Source of the DNA: Diploscapter coronatus
Lineage: Eukaryota; Nematoda; Chromadorea; Rhabditida; Rhabditidae
Direction: 5' to 3'
Assembly: GCA_964036155.1 (NCBI GenBank)
Contig: OZ038423.1
Span: 5,595,249-5,659,248 of the forward strand
DNA: 64,000 bases
Numbering within the stretch: the first letter of the stretch is position 1; the number at the start of each line of letters is the position of its first letter. The notes under the pieces are model-generated. The model ran no database searches, was not told the DNA's origin, and was given only the letters and a program-made list of their open reading frames with translations. Below are positions 12,801 to 26,413 of the stretch, piece after piece. The translations under genes and the position numbers were made by a program.

Positions 12801-15800
12801 ACAGAGTTTTAGCTTGGAACGTTACAAAGAACCCAAACCATCCAAGCCTTCGTCACTAACTAACCGCAATCGCTGTATATTGGATTGGATTCCACATTGC
12901 CTATAGATACCCGTTACGATTCCCTGCTTCTCGATGGCTTCGCAGCATCGCTCCAGAATTAGTGGGACTGTAAATTTCTCATTTAGACATTGAAAAATCA
13001 GCTTCCAACCTTCTCTGCCAGTTCTCCTCAAGTGTTCTACCAAATCCTGTCCAAATACAGGCGCTCTCCTGCGAACTCGACTTCGCAGAATGTCTGTCAT
13101 TCTTCTAGCGGTATTTGACGAACTCTAAGGATAATTCGATTGGTTGGATTTTTGAAGATCATCAGAATCGTTATGAACCTTTTGCTTCGTTCCTACTGCA
13201 GTAGGCAGCCGTTTGTCATCGATCAGTCGCACACAACTAGAAGGAAAATAGCCAACCTGAAAGAGTTGATGTAAAGGATAGATTAAAAGCTTTCGGAATA
13301 AACTGATCAAAATGATTTCAAATCCTCAAAAATCGTGTTTTGATAACAAAATGCGTTGTATATTTTCGTCGAAATCTTCCATTCACACGTTTTAAAGTGG
13401 GTTCAGCAGCAAAATATGAGGACGTATCAATGAAAGAGACAGCTCGTGTTACAGGATCAAACAAAGTTCATACAGAAGGTGATGAAATCAATTCATTTCT
13501 CAAAGAAGTGTTTCAAAATTCAACCGGAGCTGCACAAGCTAAATTACCTAAAATCCTAAATTTTTATTTTAAAAGTAGTAAGTTTCAGATTACACTCTGA
13601 TAATTTGGAAATCTCTAAACAAGGATCAACGAGAAACCTATAGTTTAAGAAATTTCAAAATTATTCTGTAGCAATTTTGAATCTCAATAATAGAATTTGG
13701 GTTAAATTAGAGAAATAAACTGGTGCTAATTTCATGGCATCACTTGCAAGCGCGCTAGTTTAATGACCTCATAAATTTACAAATTCCATGGAAAGGATTT
13801 CGAGGAACACAATTTTGCAGTGTTCTTCGAGCAGCAAATAAATGCGGATAAAAGTAATTTACAGATTAAAGATTATAATTTCATTTGAAACCAGGATTGT
13901 GTGCGGTTTGAACCGAACGCTAAGAGGTTAGGGAAAACGAATAGAGAGTATGTAAGCCGTCGGAAGCAGAGAGGAAAAAAGTGGTCAAAGATTCGACTTG
14001 ATCAGAACTGCATTTCTCATAATGTTCCTGTTTCTTTTCATGCCAAACAACCCACATTTCGTTAATTTGCATATTTTTGCTTAACTTTTCTGCTCGAAAA
14101 GGAATAGCCCGGCTGGAAATGTGAAATTTGCACGATGATCAAACTAAATCCAAAAATACAACGATATTATGATATAAGCATCAAGATATCTAAAATCGAT
14201 CAGTGAGAAATAAAAGTTGGTATTTAAACATGTAGGAAATATAGGCTTGGTTAAAAATGAGCGAGAACCCGCCTAGCTCTTCTCTGGACTAAGAAAATAA
14301 ACGATTGCTTCGGATACAATTATTCGATATCTGAAGGGAGGCAGTGAAGGAAGAGCATGTGATGCAACAACTAATAATGATCGTTTGTGAAGGGAAGTGA
14401 GAAGCCGACTGAATGACTGAATGGATGGACAAAAAATGGAGAGCCTTGTCGCTCCCGGGTCAAATGCAGAAGTCTCGAGGAAAATGATGAATGAGCAAGA
14501 GAAGAAGAAAGAAAGAGAGTGAGAAGAGAGGGGAGAGTGAGGGAAAGATGAAGCTGGGCAAGAAGATATTTTACAAAGGCACCACATGAAACAACAACAG
14601 GCGAAGTGTCGGAGAGCGGGCAGAGGTCTGCAAAAATCTGACCCAAGGGGCCACAACTATATGAGTGGCTATTAATGAAGCGGCCGTCAATAACGAAACG
14701 TTTCTATTTCATCCATCATTTATCGAAATGCTGCCTTGAGTCACAAAACCCTACCTCAAACCCTAGCCGAGGATCCTCTTTATCATTCATTTTCCTATTC
14801 GAGATCGTCAACTTTGCCTTCCAGAACGTAGTCTCACTTTGCACATTCGATGTCATCTCGATGATCGATAGAATATCGCCAATCTGAGAGATTGAAGATC
14901 AGTTACACTTCACTCATATTCTTGCAGACCCTGAGCATGAGGTGGGACGAATGAGTTGGATCGAAGTCCTTGGTCACCACAGCGGCAGCTATTGCAGGAA
15001 CGTTGATCGAGGTCTCTTCGGCTGGTTCGAATCGATTTCCTCGGCAATCAATCTGAAACATAACCTTTATTTATCTGTAGAACTTCTTCGTAAAATTACT
15101 TGGGTGTTAAATGCATAGATTTCGCATAAAACTCATTTTTGAAACGATAAGTGTTGCATAGGGACGAGAACTTGTTTGGATAAGCTTCTAAAATGTCGAA
15201 CAAAATGAAATGGGTACCATTACTTTAAAAATTTTATACTGTCGATAAAATGAGACAGTTTTCGCTCATATCCCTTGTGTATCGGCATTAATGGTAGAAT
15301 AGATTTTCGAATTGATTCATTAATGCCCATAGTCTTTACTCTAGTGTTGCAGAGTCGCATGCTGAATGGGAATAAATATTTTCAAAGAAATGGTTTTTCT
15401 CAACTACTGCTTGCATAGTCTTCTGTAAATGATTCGAGATGAAATTTCAACCTCGTTGATCGTGCAGATTGTTGTGCAGATATTACAAATGGCAAGAGGC
15501 GCTTTTCGATGTTCGACATCTGACAAGTGCAGTGAGTTTGTTAGCTGACTGAATGACTGGATGACTGCTCACAAGCATCTATGCGAAGAGAGAGAGGAGA
15601 TAGGAGAATAGTTGTAGGAAGGAGAAAAATAATCGATGAATGGACAACCGATGGACAGGGGGAAAGCTGTAGAGAACACATAAATTGTGCTGCACAGATG
15701 CTGATAAGTGGCTGATAAAAACACTCACGAAGATACATATCGAGGGGAGAGCTAGCGAAGAAAGCTAGTACTGATGAATCAGAAACTCGAATGAAAGTTA

Positions 15801-18800
15801 GCAAGTTGATATTGCGAATGAATTATTGGTGAAGTGGAAAAGCGATAATCAGGAACGAGATAGTGAATAGAGAAAAAATATTTTTTAAAAAATGCACTAA
15901 ATCATGTCAGTAGGGTTGCTACTTTCAATGAAATGAAAAAATGCCAATCGTATGATACTAATCTATGCTATATTAACCGTTTTTAACTCGCTGGTTATAA
16001 TTAATGAAGTTAATTTATAATACAGAGGATCAATCACGATTTTAAGTCTCCAGAATAAATACTTACCTCCAGAAATTTCAGTACTGGATAGCATGTGATG
16101 ATGCTTCCGGTGAGCTGAGATAATCGATCCATGTACGTCTCAAGAACACCCTGAATATCAATCTTCGCCGAAAATTTTTTCATGAAAATGCACCTTTATC
16201 TGTCCATCATCCATGCGTGCTCGATCCAGAACAATTTCGTTCAATTTAGAATGTTTCCTTTCGAACACGCACCTATGCAGCTGTCGATCGAATTCGATAA
16301 CTTCTGCCAATGAGCGACTAATCTCCCTAAAAAGAGAAATTTTAATAACGTTTAGATAAATTGGATATTGAGCACGTATTTTCTAGTAAATGTAAACTTC
16401 AGTCCTCTCGTCTAATTAGCTATCATTATTGTCTGCAATTTTGTGACTCATTCAAATTGTGTAACTTTCGGAAAATTTTCAATTCAGAAACGAATTGGTT
16501 CTAAGTATTAAATTTTGTATTCTTTTTTCAAAACTTTTCCTTCTTAGAATTCTAGATCAGTTAGCATAGTTGAGCTGAAAGTTCATAAAAATTTAGCCAA
16601 AAAGAATTAATAAAAATATATCGAAAATTGCAAAACTACATAGGTTTTATTGAGAATAAAAGTAAGAATGGGTGCATGAAAAAAATTAAAATGTATCGCA
16701 TGGAAAGGGAGAGTGGGAGATGAAATGCTGAAATGCGATATGCACGGGGGAAATCTCGCTGCTTGTCGTTCCAATTTCAAAGCCAATCGAGTGCAAAATG
16801 TTTGCATATCGATGTGAGAAGAAAGCAGGAAGAAGAAAAGAAACGTGGCATTATTTTTGAGGACCTTCAACAGAAAACCAAATTCTGAAGCTAAAAACTG
16901 GTTTCAGATTCTGAAATTTCACCGGGAATAAAAGTTATCTAAAGAACACATGATAAATAGCAAAAATTGATAAAGAACAATCTATATTATAAAAGTAGAA
17001 TGAACGACAATAATAATAAATATTCATAGAAAATAATGCCGATATTAAGCAGACAAGAATCGATCAATGTATGAGATTAAGGATAAGAGAAAAGAAGCCT
17101 GAAAATTGATACAACTGTTGCAGCAGATTGACGGATAACCAAATTTGAATTCCCCCAATCTTTGAATATCTCACTATTACCTCGCCTTCTATTGTGATAC
17201 TCAGTTGGATCAATAAAGTTCGTGTGAACTTGCTGAGTAAAGCAAAACAAACAGTGTCATCAGCATCACTGCGCAGTGCAAGTCAAAACACCCAATACTT
17301 CTAGTCCTTGATAATTCGTCGAGGTCCCTGTGAGGATCGGATTGGAGCCGGACCTCTCGTACTCTATACAGCCCAAATACCGTCCACAAAGAGGTTCCCC
17401 AAAATCAATCTTCAAATTCCAAGAACCCACCACATCCCCACTTTTCTACTCTGCAAAAAAAGGAAATCTGGCTAAGATAATCAATAGACGGTATGATTAT
17501 ATCATATTAGTTGTATTCCCTTAACAATATGTTAAGATGTTCTTTTATGAAAAGTATCCCAATAAGATCTGACAATATCTTATATTATACACACGATTTT
17601 TGAGTAATGCACAATTCTAACAATCTAACATGATACGCCAAAATTTGTAGGCTATATATACAAGATTGAATGATCAAGTGAATATTTTCCACGTGATTAT
17701 AAGCTGACAAAATATTTGTTCAAAATTCCTACCAATTGTGCCCATTGCTGCCGATCTCTAGGATGCACCTCGGCTCCTTTGCATTGTCGAATCTTTCGAC
17801 GGATTTGACTTCTACAGTTACAGGACCCAGCTCGACTACAGGATAGTGAAAATGATGGCACTCGGACAGACGTTGAATTCTGCAATCAAAATGACATTAC
17901 GATGGAGATCGAGTGATTCTGCGATATCTCGAGAGGGATTTACTATCGACCGCGTCATGAAATTTGTGTGCTCAACCATCACTCTCTAATCTCATCCTAT
18001 ATCACTATCATCCCCAAATCAACAAACTGCTCATGTCCTCATCAAAATGTTCGCATCTTGTTTGTTCAGATCATGATCAGAACGAGTCATTTCATTTCGA
18101 GATGAAGATAAAGTTCAGAAAGATATTGATGCGAAAAATCGATTCAACATATTAGATGGCCAGAAAGAAATAAACTAGTCTCTGAATATCCCAGAAATGA
18201 ATATCTTGGAGTCAGTTGGATGGAAATAGATGACACCACTCGAAGTGCTAGGGGCAAGTTGAGAGGGAGAATGAGAAAGTGGGAGAGCAGTGAGAAAACT
18301 GGAAGAGCATTGATGAGATAGTGAAGAGATTAATGATGAATGTGAGAGAGAAGAAGAGAAACAAAGAATATTCAAATAAAACAAGAAGAAAGAATGGAAT
18401 TGACATGGATGTGAAAATGTGAAAGTGGTGCTTCGAGAAAATGATGGTCAAAGCAAATTATCCATTGAAGAAGAAAATAAAATTTCAATTTATGTTTTTA
18501 TTTTAAACAAAACTTGAATTTTTCGACTTTGGCAGAATTATGCCTTGCAAAACATGGAATGTACATTTAGAAACAGGGTAAAATATTTGAAAATGCTCAA
18601 CAATAAGCTTCTTCTAAAGGTCATCGTTTCTGACAATGAGTTCGGCCGCTCTTTCGATCACTTTAACAGCGCTAAGCAAATAGTCAAACTCCTCTTATTT
18701 TGAGTTGAAGCCAAAAGAAGTACTTTAACAACAAAATTATGACAAGTAATTAATATTCAAGGGCTGCAATGTATTGTCAAAATAATATCAACCTTTTCAA

Positions 18801-20361
18801 TAAAATACAAATAAATGAAAATGGTTAATTTTACGAAGGCAAGATGATATGAAAAATGAATCAAATAATGATAGCATAATATGATGACAGATTAGGACCA
18901 AATAATTCCATGATAGTTATTCTCATTTGCTCTTTTGGTGTCCTATTTCTAGCTCATTTCACCGTTCCACAATGACAAACACTTGAAATGTACACGCCCT
19001 ATCTGAATGAGAAAGGGTAATGAAAGAATGGGGTGAAAAAGAGCTTTCTTCGGAATCCAGTAACATCAAATCAATGAAGTTTGAGCATGAAATATTCCAA
19101 ATAGAATGGAAAACGGTCAAACTCATGCAGATGACTTAACTTTCTGGGGAAGAATGGAGTTGAAAGATGAAGAGTAGAAAAGTGTCATTCTCTCGAGTCA
19201 TTCTCGTGACATTGACAATGGTGGTTTCTGAATAACTCTTTCCCTCAATTCCTCTTCCTTCTTCCATTCACTCTTCATTTCCATGACATTGAATCACAGT
19301 CACTCTGCACTGACTTAGCGACTACTTTCATTCACATGAATTGTAGAAATGAAATATGATTGCCCATTGTTAGAATTGCGCAAATGATGCAACTTTGGCG
19401 CTCAATTCGATAGAAAAGTTAGAAGATTTATGTTTGACTGCACCTTATCTCATCATATCATCCCACTAATGTTGAATCGAGAGAAATTGAAATTAGCCAC
19501 ATGATGAACATGATTGCGTGAAAAGTTTGAATCTACCTGAATTTTGGGATTTGTTGTTGTAGGTGGGAACACTCACAATAGAGAGTAATCAATCGATGAA
19601 TGACATTCTACAACTACATAATTCGAAATTCGTTGCTAATCACTATGTGATGTTCTCTGGCCAATAGTCTGTTGCAAATCCCCTGTCTGTGGGCGAGATT
19701 CGATTCCTTTTCCCCTTCGCTGAATCTGTCTCACTTTTCTGTCCCCGGGTTCATTTGCCATCGATCAAATCTTCGTACAGACTCATTTTCGTGCCTCTGG
19801 ACACCCGAGATTTGCAAGAAATCTGCAATAGAAAGAAACAGAAAGGAGATTGAGAAGTGATCAGAAGGGGGGAGATAAGATGATAGTGATAAATTAGATA
19901 GAAGAAAGGGAAATTCGCTGTCCGTCAATGAAGAATGTGCAGTGCTCAATGCAGCATTAATGAATTTGTACTCTTCCAGCATTTTGTAGCGTTTTGTCCC
20001 GCTTACAATTTACTGAAATTTTCCATCGCGAATCACTAGAAAATCGTCATGAAATATGAATAAACGCGGGGTGATAGATGATACGAACAACATGAGCGGT
20101 ACATGAAGGAGGAAGAGAGTGAGTGAGGGAATGAACGCTGACAGCTGACAGACACGAGAGTATTTCCAGACAACTAACGAGTATCTTTAGCACTTCGCTA
20201 ATTCACAATCACCTATTAATAAATCACGTCTTTATGAATTTTCGCAAGTAATTTATAAACGCCTACCTCCTTTGGTTTTTCCATAGCAAAGGACTTCTAG
20301 TGACAGAATGACGCTGATCTTCGGTAGCAGCATTAATATCAGAACCTAGTGTTTCGTTCAT
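9859..20361 (-). CDS. PX-SH3-RhoGAP protein, 763 aa, ARHGAP32/33 (CdGAP) type
   Basis: Eighteen exons (minus strand): 20361-20267, 17879-17733, 16326-16194, 16150-16067, 15052-14930, 14883-14755, 13256-13179, 13124-13010, 12967-12865, 12545-12404, 12358-12279, 12234-12127, 11887-11745, 11387-11303, 11260-11135, 10861-10684, 10638-10493 and 10135-9859. They sum to 2,292 nt with every phase matching. PX-like region about 40-152 ([18 protein letters not shown]), SH3 about 188-250 ([12 protein letters not shown]), RhoGAP about 285-470 with arginine finger R324 in GIYRQCG and the late motif [11 protein letters not shown]. The long polar tail is Ser/Arg/Pro-rich. Family members switch off Rho GTPases, with the PX domain binding lipid, in neurons and at cell contacts. 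An ATTTTGCAG acceptor lies about 30 bp before the ATG. Several introns are 45-54 nt and four exceed 1 kb. The vertebrate family is longer, mainly in the tail. Confidence 0.93.
13257..14754 (-). other. RhoGAP intron 6, contains + strand purine-rich block
   Basis: 1.5 kb intron between the two halves of the SH3 domain. A purine-rich run on the + strand near 14480-14550 produces spurious Ser/Leu/Phe-rich frames on the other strand. No nested gene is seen. Confidence 0.6.
15053..17732 (-). other. RhoGAP introns 2 and 4, no nested gene seen
   Basis: The gaps 15053-16066 and 16327-17732 flank the two exons coding for the middle and end of the PX region. They are AT-rich. Frames at 15541-15804 and 16607-16870 lack splice context or recognisable protein features and look like chance. 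Confidence 0.55.
17880..20266 (-). other. RhoGAP first intron, 2.4 kb, possible regulatory intron
   Basis: Long intron between the 31-codon first exon and the PX exon. It holds + strand purine-rich stretches (18250-18450 and 19840-19920) and otherwise AT-rich unique-looking DNA. Long first introns in nematodes often carry enhancers; no specific site can be pointed to. Confidence 0.5.
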
Positions 20362-22217
20362 CTTCACATAACAAACCAATCCAATTATTCTGCAAAATTT
20401 AAAGAAATTTTCTAAAGTTGCGAAAAGTACAATGCCTTCAAAAAATAGTTGAAATTTTCTACGCGAATTAAAATGAAGACGACTTTGTGTGCAGTCGATT
20501 TGGAACGAGACACAAAAGCGCAGGAATGAAATGGACAGAAATCGAAAAGAATACCATAATTACGGCAGGAAATTGACGAGGACGAAAATCAGCGTTGTGG
20601 TTTTAAATGAATGCAGAAAAGTGAGTCTGACGGAATACTAAAGCAGATTCCTTCACTTCAACAAAATAATAAGGAGTCATGATTTGGAGCAATTAAGCGC
20701 CAGAATCTTATCACGAGATTAGGATAATCAGAAATTCTCAGAGGCTTTTTTTATAGTGATGAAGCTTTAAATTGCGAAAATCGCATTTTATTAGATAATG
20801 AGTAAGATGGTAATTATTTTAGCTAACAATTTGGAACACCATCAAAATATAACTGCGAGAGAAGAGGTTGATGAAGATGAAAAATGAGAATGTGAAAAAA
20901 GTAATGAGTCAACGAAAAAGAATGAGCGAAATATGAACGATTGAAAGGCGGGAAAGATTTGGACTGACTAAAGCTGAAGAGGGAGCTGAAGATATGAAAG
21001 GGAGATGGACAGAGTTGGAATGAGAAAGAGAGGGGAGAAAAAATCTGCAACCCTGCACTCTCTAGATCTGCAGAAGTCTCTCGCCGGAAGAGCCACAGGG
21101 CAAATGTATCTGCTGCAGCAGCAGCAGAAAAGAGTCAAAGAGTCAGCTGTTAATCCTGAATCAGAGAGGGAAAGAGCGATCAAGAAGAAATAAAGAAAAA
21201 TTATCACAAGCCGCAGAAAGATTGGCTCCTCTCTACAACTGATTTGCAGGAAAAATGGACAACGCTACGATGGGAATGCTCTTTGGAGGCAATAAATAGA
21301 GAAGTACATTGAATGATTTGAACTTAGATAAATAAGATCTGTAAACTTCCTTGTCATTAAGATATCTTTTATTGTAAATATTTCTTTGAAAATCGAATTG
21401 TAAACAATGCTGTCTTAGGGCAATGAATACATTCGGAAAATAATGAAGGCTATGCTTTTTGCATCTCAATTGACTGATATGAATTATTACGGTATGAATA
21501 AGTAAACCAGACATTGCTATAGCCATTTACGAAATGTTTGGTATTTCAGAATTAATATTCTTCTTCTTCCTCTTTTGATTATTCTGCGAATATTTTTCAG
21601 CGGTTTTTAACCATTTATTCATTTGATTTTATAAAATCGAGCAATGAATCTGTTCGAAGTGACTTGCGCTCACTTGGTCATGAAAAATGCACATCACGAT
21701 TTGGGCAGACAATACAAATAAGTGAAACATTTCAAGGTACTGAATATAATTTTGGAATTTTAAAATAATTACGTTATAAAAATTGAGGAAATATGGCAGA
21801 TTCGATAATTGATAAAATAGTAACAAATCAACAAATGCAACTGAAAGCTTCGGAGATTAATCAATGCAAATTGATAAAACTAAAACCTCAAAATTTCTAA
21901 AAATGTATCAGATTGTGACTTCAAATGGAGATCGTAATGGGGAGAACACATGTAAAATATTATAAGCGAACTGATAGTTGGAATAATTTTATGCTAAAAT
22001 TGTTTCAATTCGCGTATCTTTCAATACAATTCGTAAAATCGCACCAGCGTCATTTCCACAGCTAAAAATAAAGAAATGCGGCATAAACATGTAGAAAATA
22101 ACGGACTAAAGAGTAAGTTGCACATTTATAAATGTGCTGTCAAAATTAGTTTGCCATGAAATTTCTATCTCGATGAAGTTCTGTTATTTTTCATAGCTAA
22201 CTATAGATTGTCATGAG
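20362..22217. other. Intergenic tract between two minus-strand genes
   Basis: Lies between the 5' end of the RhoGAP gene and the 3' end of the DM13/DOMON gene and should hold the RhoGAP promoter. Purine-rich + strand segment at 20860-21190, including a short CAG run near 21112. No gene is supported. Confidence 0.5.
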
Positions 22218-25200
22218 TTACAGAAATCGAAGCAATAATAGAATACAAAATGAATAAATGTAACTCGAATAATTGACAGCTTGAGCAAATGAAGTGTAGG
22301 AGTGGAAATTATCTTCGGAATGCACCCAGTCCTCGTATTTGTAGGGGATTTCTGGGGACGAATTCAGATGGGCTGGCAGGTCGTCGACGATGTAAATCAT
22401 TCCTCCCATGTTGAAGTTGTTCATTGACTGAAAATAGTATTTTAATTCATTGTGAAAAGGAAGCTACCTTTAGCTGCAATAAAATCAATCTATCTATTTT
22501 TCTGGATTTTGTTTGTATACATAGAATCCGTAGCTCTGGACCTATTAAATTTTTAAGACACAGAGGAGATTTAGTTTCAATTTTCTTTAAAACCATCAGA
22601 TCAGATTCAAGAAGTGATGAAAATTGAGAATCATATCTGAGTGAGCCAAAAGAATGATCTCCAATTTTAGTACCCTACTGATGTTGGAATTCCATGTCCA
22701 AGTTGATAGTTGTCTAATTTTCCATCCTACGTGAAACTTACATGATAATACAGAATATTCGACGTGTTGGCACTCGGTGTGAATGTGAGAATGGCTTGCG
22801 ATTCGCTAGGGTTTTCACATTTCAGTTTAAGATGATTTCTGAATTCGAGGAAGCTGCCGAAGGCATCCTCGTTCGAGTCTCCTTCATCGTGAGACCAGCT
22901 GCACATTCGGCCTGCCACTCCTGCCTTCGGTTGGGATGCGATCCGGATGTGCTAAAAATAGAACAAGTACTCATAAAATTCGACTATTTTAAAAACGTTT
23001 ATCCTTATACATTTCTTACGAATACTAGCGTTTCAAACTAATTTTCGCTATTCTCAAATCTTGACTTTTTAGTGATCGCGAAACGAGTTTTTGAACCAAG
23101 ACACTCAGCATTCACGAATATCATTCTGAAGATAATGAAAACAAGGTCGGTCTCTCGCAATTCTCTTTTGTACACAGTTGCTTACAGCTTTCTCCTCGTC
23201 CGTGAGTCTGTCGAATGCACCGTGAGGATCTTCCGACAAGTAGAGTGGATTGTTGAATGTCAGCTGCGCCCTGTCTTTTCCGCCTTCCACTCTAAAAACC
23301 ATTTTTGAACTCAAATAACGAGAGAATTAATATTTTCATTTTCATGGTCTTATCGAGAAATATTCCATAAATACGCGTGGATTCTCACAACTAAATTTCC
23401 AATGAACCTTCTTGTATCTAGCAGTTTCGTTGTTTAAAATATCTCTGTGCAAAATACCCACATCAAGTTGTAGGTGACTCCTCGTTTCATGTAAATATCA
23501 GGCGCCATATATCCGTTCACATACCAAACATAGTCTCCAGGATATTGACTGCGAAGAGCCTGTGACAAAATAACCACGACTATCGCCAAAATAAGAATTC
23601 GAATTTACCGAATATCCTTTCGTTTGTCCAGGATCGCCAAGCTGGAAGGTCAGATTCGTGTGGTTGGTCTCGCCAACGATCACGGCTTTGTCCCATTTTC
23701 CAGGCACTGACAAGTTCAGCTAGATATTCAATAGGCTAATCATTTTGCAAGATGATATTTTTCATACTGGCTCAAATGGTGCAACATGAGGTGGTATAGT
23801 CGTCGGGATATCCTTGATCCAAACGTTTGCATAGTTCACTCGAAATTTGATGCAATAAACCTAAAACTACAGCTTTTGCTGTGAAAAAGTAAATTCAGCC
23901 TACCGCAAGCCAGTCAATGTTGTAGACATCGATTCCAGTTGGCAGATCCAAAATGATATCTCTGCTTCCGTCATACTTCTCGGTCATCGATTCGACACTA
24001 GAATTGCAAAAAAAAAATCACTCTAAACCTTATATTCAAAAGATACTTATTCTCGGTATCCTTTCCACGAATGGGCACTTTTCTCGACTTCCCCAATTCG
24101 ACAGTTGATCCGTTTCCGACGATGAAGACGCCATCTAACAAAAATTTTAAATCTAAACTGACCTAATTAAAATCAAATACCTGGAGCTTTGTTTCCTTCA
24201 AATCGAAAGGCGAAAATCTTGATAGTCTTTCGGTCAATAATTTGGATTGGACCTGATGCTGTGTTGTACCTGAAAATGGTGCATATTTCATCATAATGTT
24301 TTTTTCTGATTACCTGATTCCTGCCAGCTCTTCGCCAATGATATGGGATTTCGGTGGTTGTAAGTCAGAAGGAATGGGAATCACACCAATGGGCAACTAA
24401 AATGATTTGGTCTCTGATTAAGTATCATTGAAAGAGCCACTTTCATAAAGAACTAGACAGATTTTCAGTTATAACGAAAATATGTGAGGCAGGGAATCCA
24501 CAAATGAAAATTTTTCTATAGAAGTTGATACAATTGGGGATCCACAACAAGACTTTGTGGGCAAATGCTGACATAAGGGGGTCCGCAACGAACATTTGGA
24601 TTAATCCTGCCTCGGTCTGCTTTAAAAATTAGCTACAAAAATGCGAACTCGTGTACCTGTTTCTTTGAGTAGAGAGAGAATGACTTGAATCGGTGGACTT
24701 TGTGGAATCCAGGCAGATTCAAAATGGCATGCTGATTCTCATACTGACCAATGGGTGCAGGACCATATTCCCGAGTAGGAATCTTGACTCCTTTCTCTGT
24801 CGGCTGGGACTCATCATCCAACCAGAAGTAGGTTTCTGGAAATGTATTTTTTGTTAAAATTTACTGATTTCTTATGCTCTATCACAAAATTTTTACAACG
24901 TGCCATATGAAATAGTTTAGGAAAAATAGGAGTTTATAGAATGGGCATTGTTTTTTCGTTGTAACTGGTAAAATTCCATGTCAAAATGACAAAATGAATT
25001 CAAAATAGACATTTCGGATTTCCCGAGTTTGAACATAGCTAGCCAAAGCTAGAATAGCCATCTTTTCGACTTTTTCAAATGTGATGAGGATCTCTTGTTT
25101 TGAATAATCCGATTTACAAGTTTATCGACTTACACCCAAAAACTTTATCTAAAATAAGCATACCTCTAGAAGGGTCGTTATAGGTGAAATTGAGAATTTG

Positions 25201-25362
25201 TAGCGTGGTTTCGTTGACAACGTAGACCTTTCCCTGCACATTTGGACCGGTGAATTCGCCTAGATAAACTCCATATTCCTCGTTCATTTCGTTGATCGTC
25301 TGTGTCGTCGCTTTCCATATCGATATCAGAAATACAAATGCAACGTGTTTAAGACGGATCAT
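22218..25362 (-). CDS. Secreted DM13/DOMON protein, Skeletor-like, 519 aa
   Basis: Twelve exons (minus): 25362-25164, 24835-24657, 24396-24314, 24269-24181, 24134-24047, 23997-23904, 23860-23768, 23719-23609, 23559-23462, 23291-23186, 22951-22742 and 22427-22218, summing to 1,560 nt in frame. A signal peptide (about 1-21) is followed by a DM13 domain (YLGEFTGPNVQGKVYVVNE onward) and a second DM13 unit from about 140 (IGEELAGIRYNTASG). A DOMON-like region follows (about 285-420, with VEGGKDRAQLTFNNPLYLS). The last part, with MCSWSH, CENPSESQAILTF and YYHSMNNFNMGG, resembles the end of Drosophila Skeletor. The final 15 or so residues are hydrophobic, compatible with a GPI anchor or membrane tail. 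DM13 and DOMON are proposed redox or haem-binding modules; the substrate is unknown. The ATG follows GATTTCAG directly. The exon 9 donor is the less usual GTGGGT, chosen because it keeps the frame. Confidence 0.9.
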
Positions 25363-26302
25363 CTGAAATCGAACTTCAGAATTTAGATCGACGGAAAAAG
25401 AAACGACTAAAATAACGGACGAATTGTCGAAGGTCTAGAATAGTTGAGAAAAGAAGATTATACGTGAAGATTGAAGCTTTTTTGTTGAACGCAGCGATTT
25501 TTGGCAGTCAAAGAAATCGGCTGGAATCGATAATTCGAGGCAATTAGGCGGGAGAGGGATTGCAAGATGAAAAGCGAGATTCCTGCTGATTTGGATTGGC
25601 TAACTCGAAAGCAATGCGAAGGAAAACATGCGAAAAACGTCTGGAACGAATCGAATCGGTTTAACCATCCAACCGTCCTGCGTCTAGCCAGCCGCCCTGC
25701 AAATCGATGACCCCAATCGGCTCTCTTTCTTCTCCTTCCTTCCTTTTCTCATTCGCATTTCGTCTATTCGCCTTACTTTCTCATCTCCGTCTTCCCTTTC
25801 CAGCCATTTTCAATCGACGAATCGCTTGTAGAATTTGGCGCCCATCTCACAAACAGCTGATTCTCTCGGAAGCTAATCGATTTCGGATAAAATGAAAAAG
25901 GACTAGATCCCCTAAGATGTAACGTGGCGAATATGGGAATCTGATAATTAGCTAAAGATTATTACTGCCTCAGTAATGTAATGGAATTCTTGTCGAGAAG
26001 AAGATAATAGAGTAATATGTATTTTGGAATCCATTTTAATGCATTAGATTTATCAAATAAGAAGTTGCATTTGCAGTCAGAATTTATAATTGAAATCAAA
26101 ATTTGTAGCCGTGAGAAAAATCTTAGCAAGAAAAAAACAGAAAGGATATATGCTATCATTATGATGGAAGAAAAATTCCAAATTTGCTGGCACAACTAAC
26201 AGACTATTAAGGAATCAATTGAATGGAAACGTTCAAGTAGGTTGGGAAGAAAATTAAGAAGAGCAAGAGAGGACTGGGCTTGATGAACCCAAGTGCCAGT
26301 AC

Positions 26303-26413
26303 CTGACAGAAGGCAATAGATCACATTTCGCACGCCTAATTTCTGCCAATTCTTCATCGTCTTTATTTTCGTCTTCAATTTCCTTATCCGAATTAGCTGT
26401 TCCTGACTCTCCA
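26303..26413 (-). other. Orphan exon candidate, 111 bp, acidic peptide
   Basis: Between an acceptor (GAGAAATAG) and a consensus-like donor (CAG/GTACTG) there is an open frame of 36 codons plus one leading and two trailing bases. The peptide is hydrophilic and acidic (EIEDENKDDEELAEIRRAKC) with codon use unlike the surrounding spacer. No partner exon was found on either side, and it does not join in frame to the DM13 gene start. It may be a lone exon of a long-intron gene, or chance. Confidence 0.25.
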
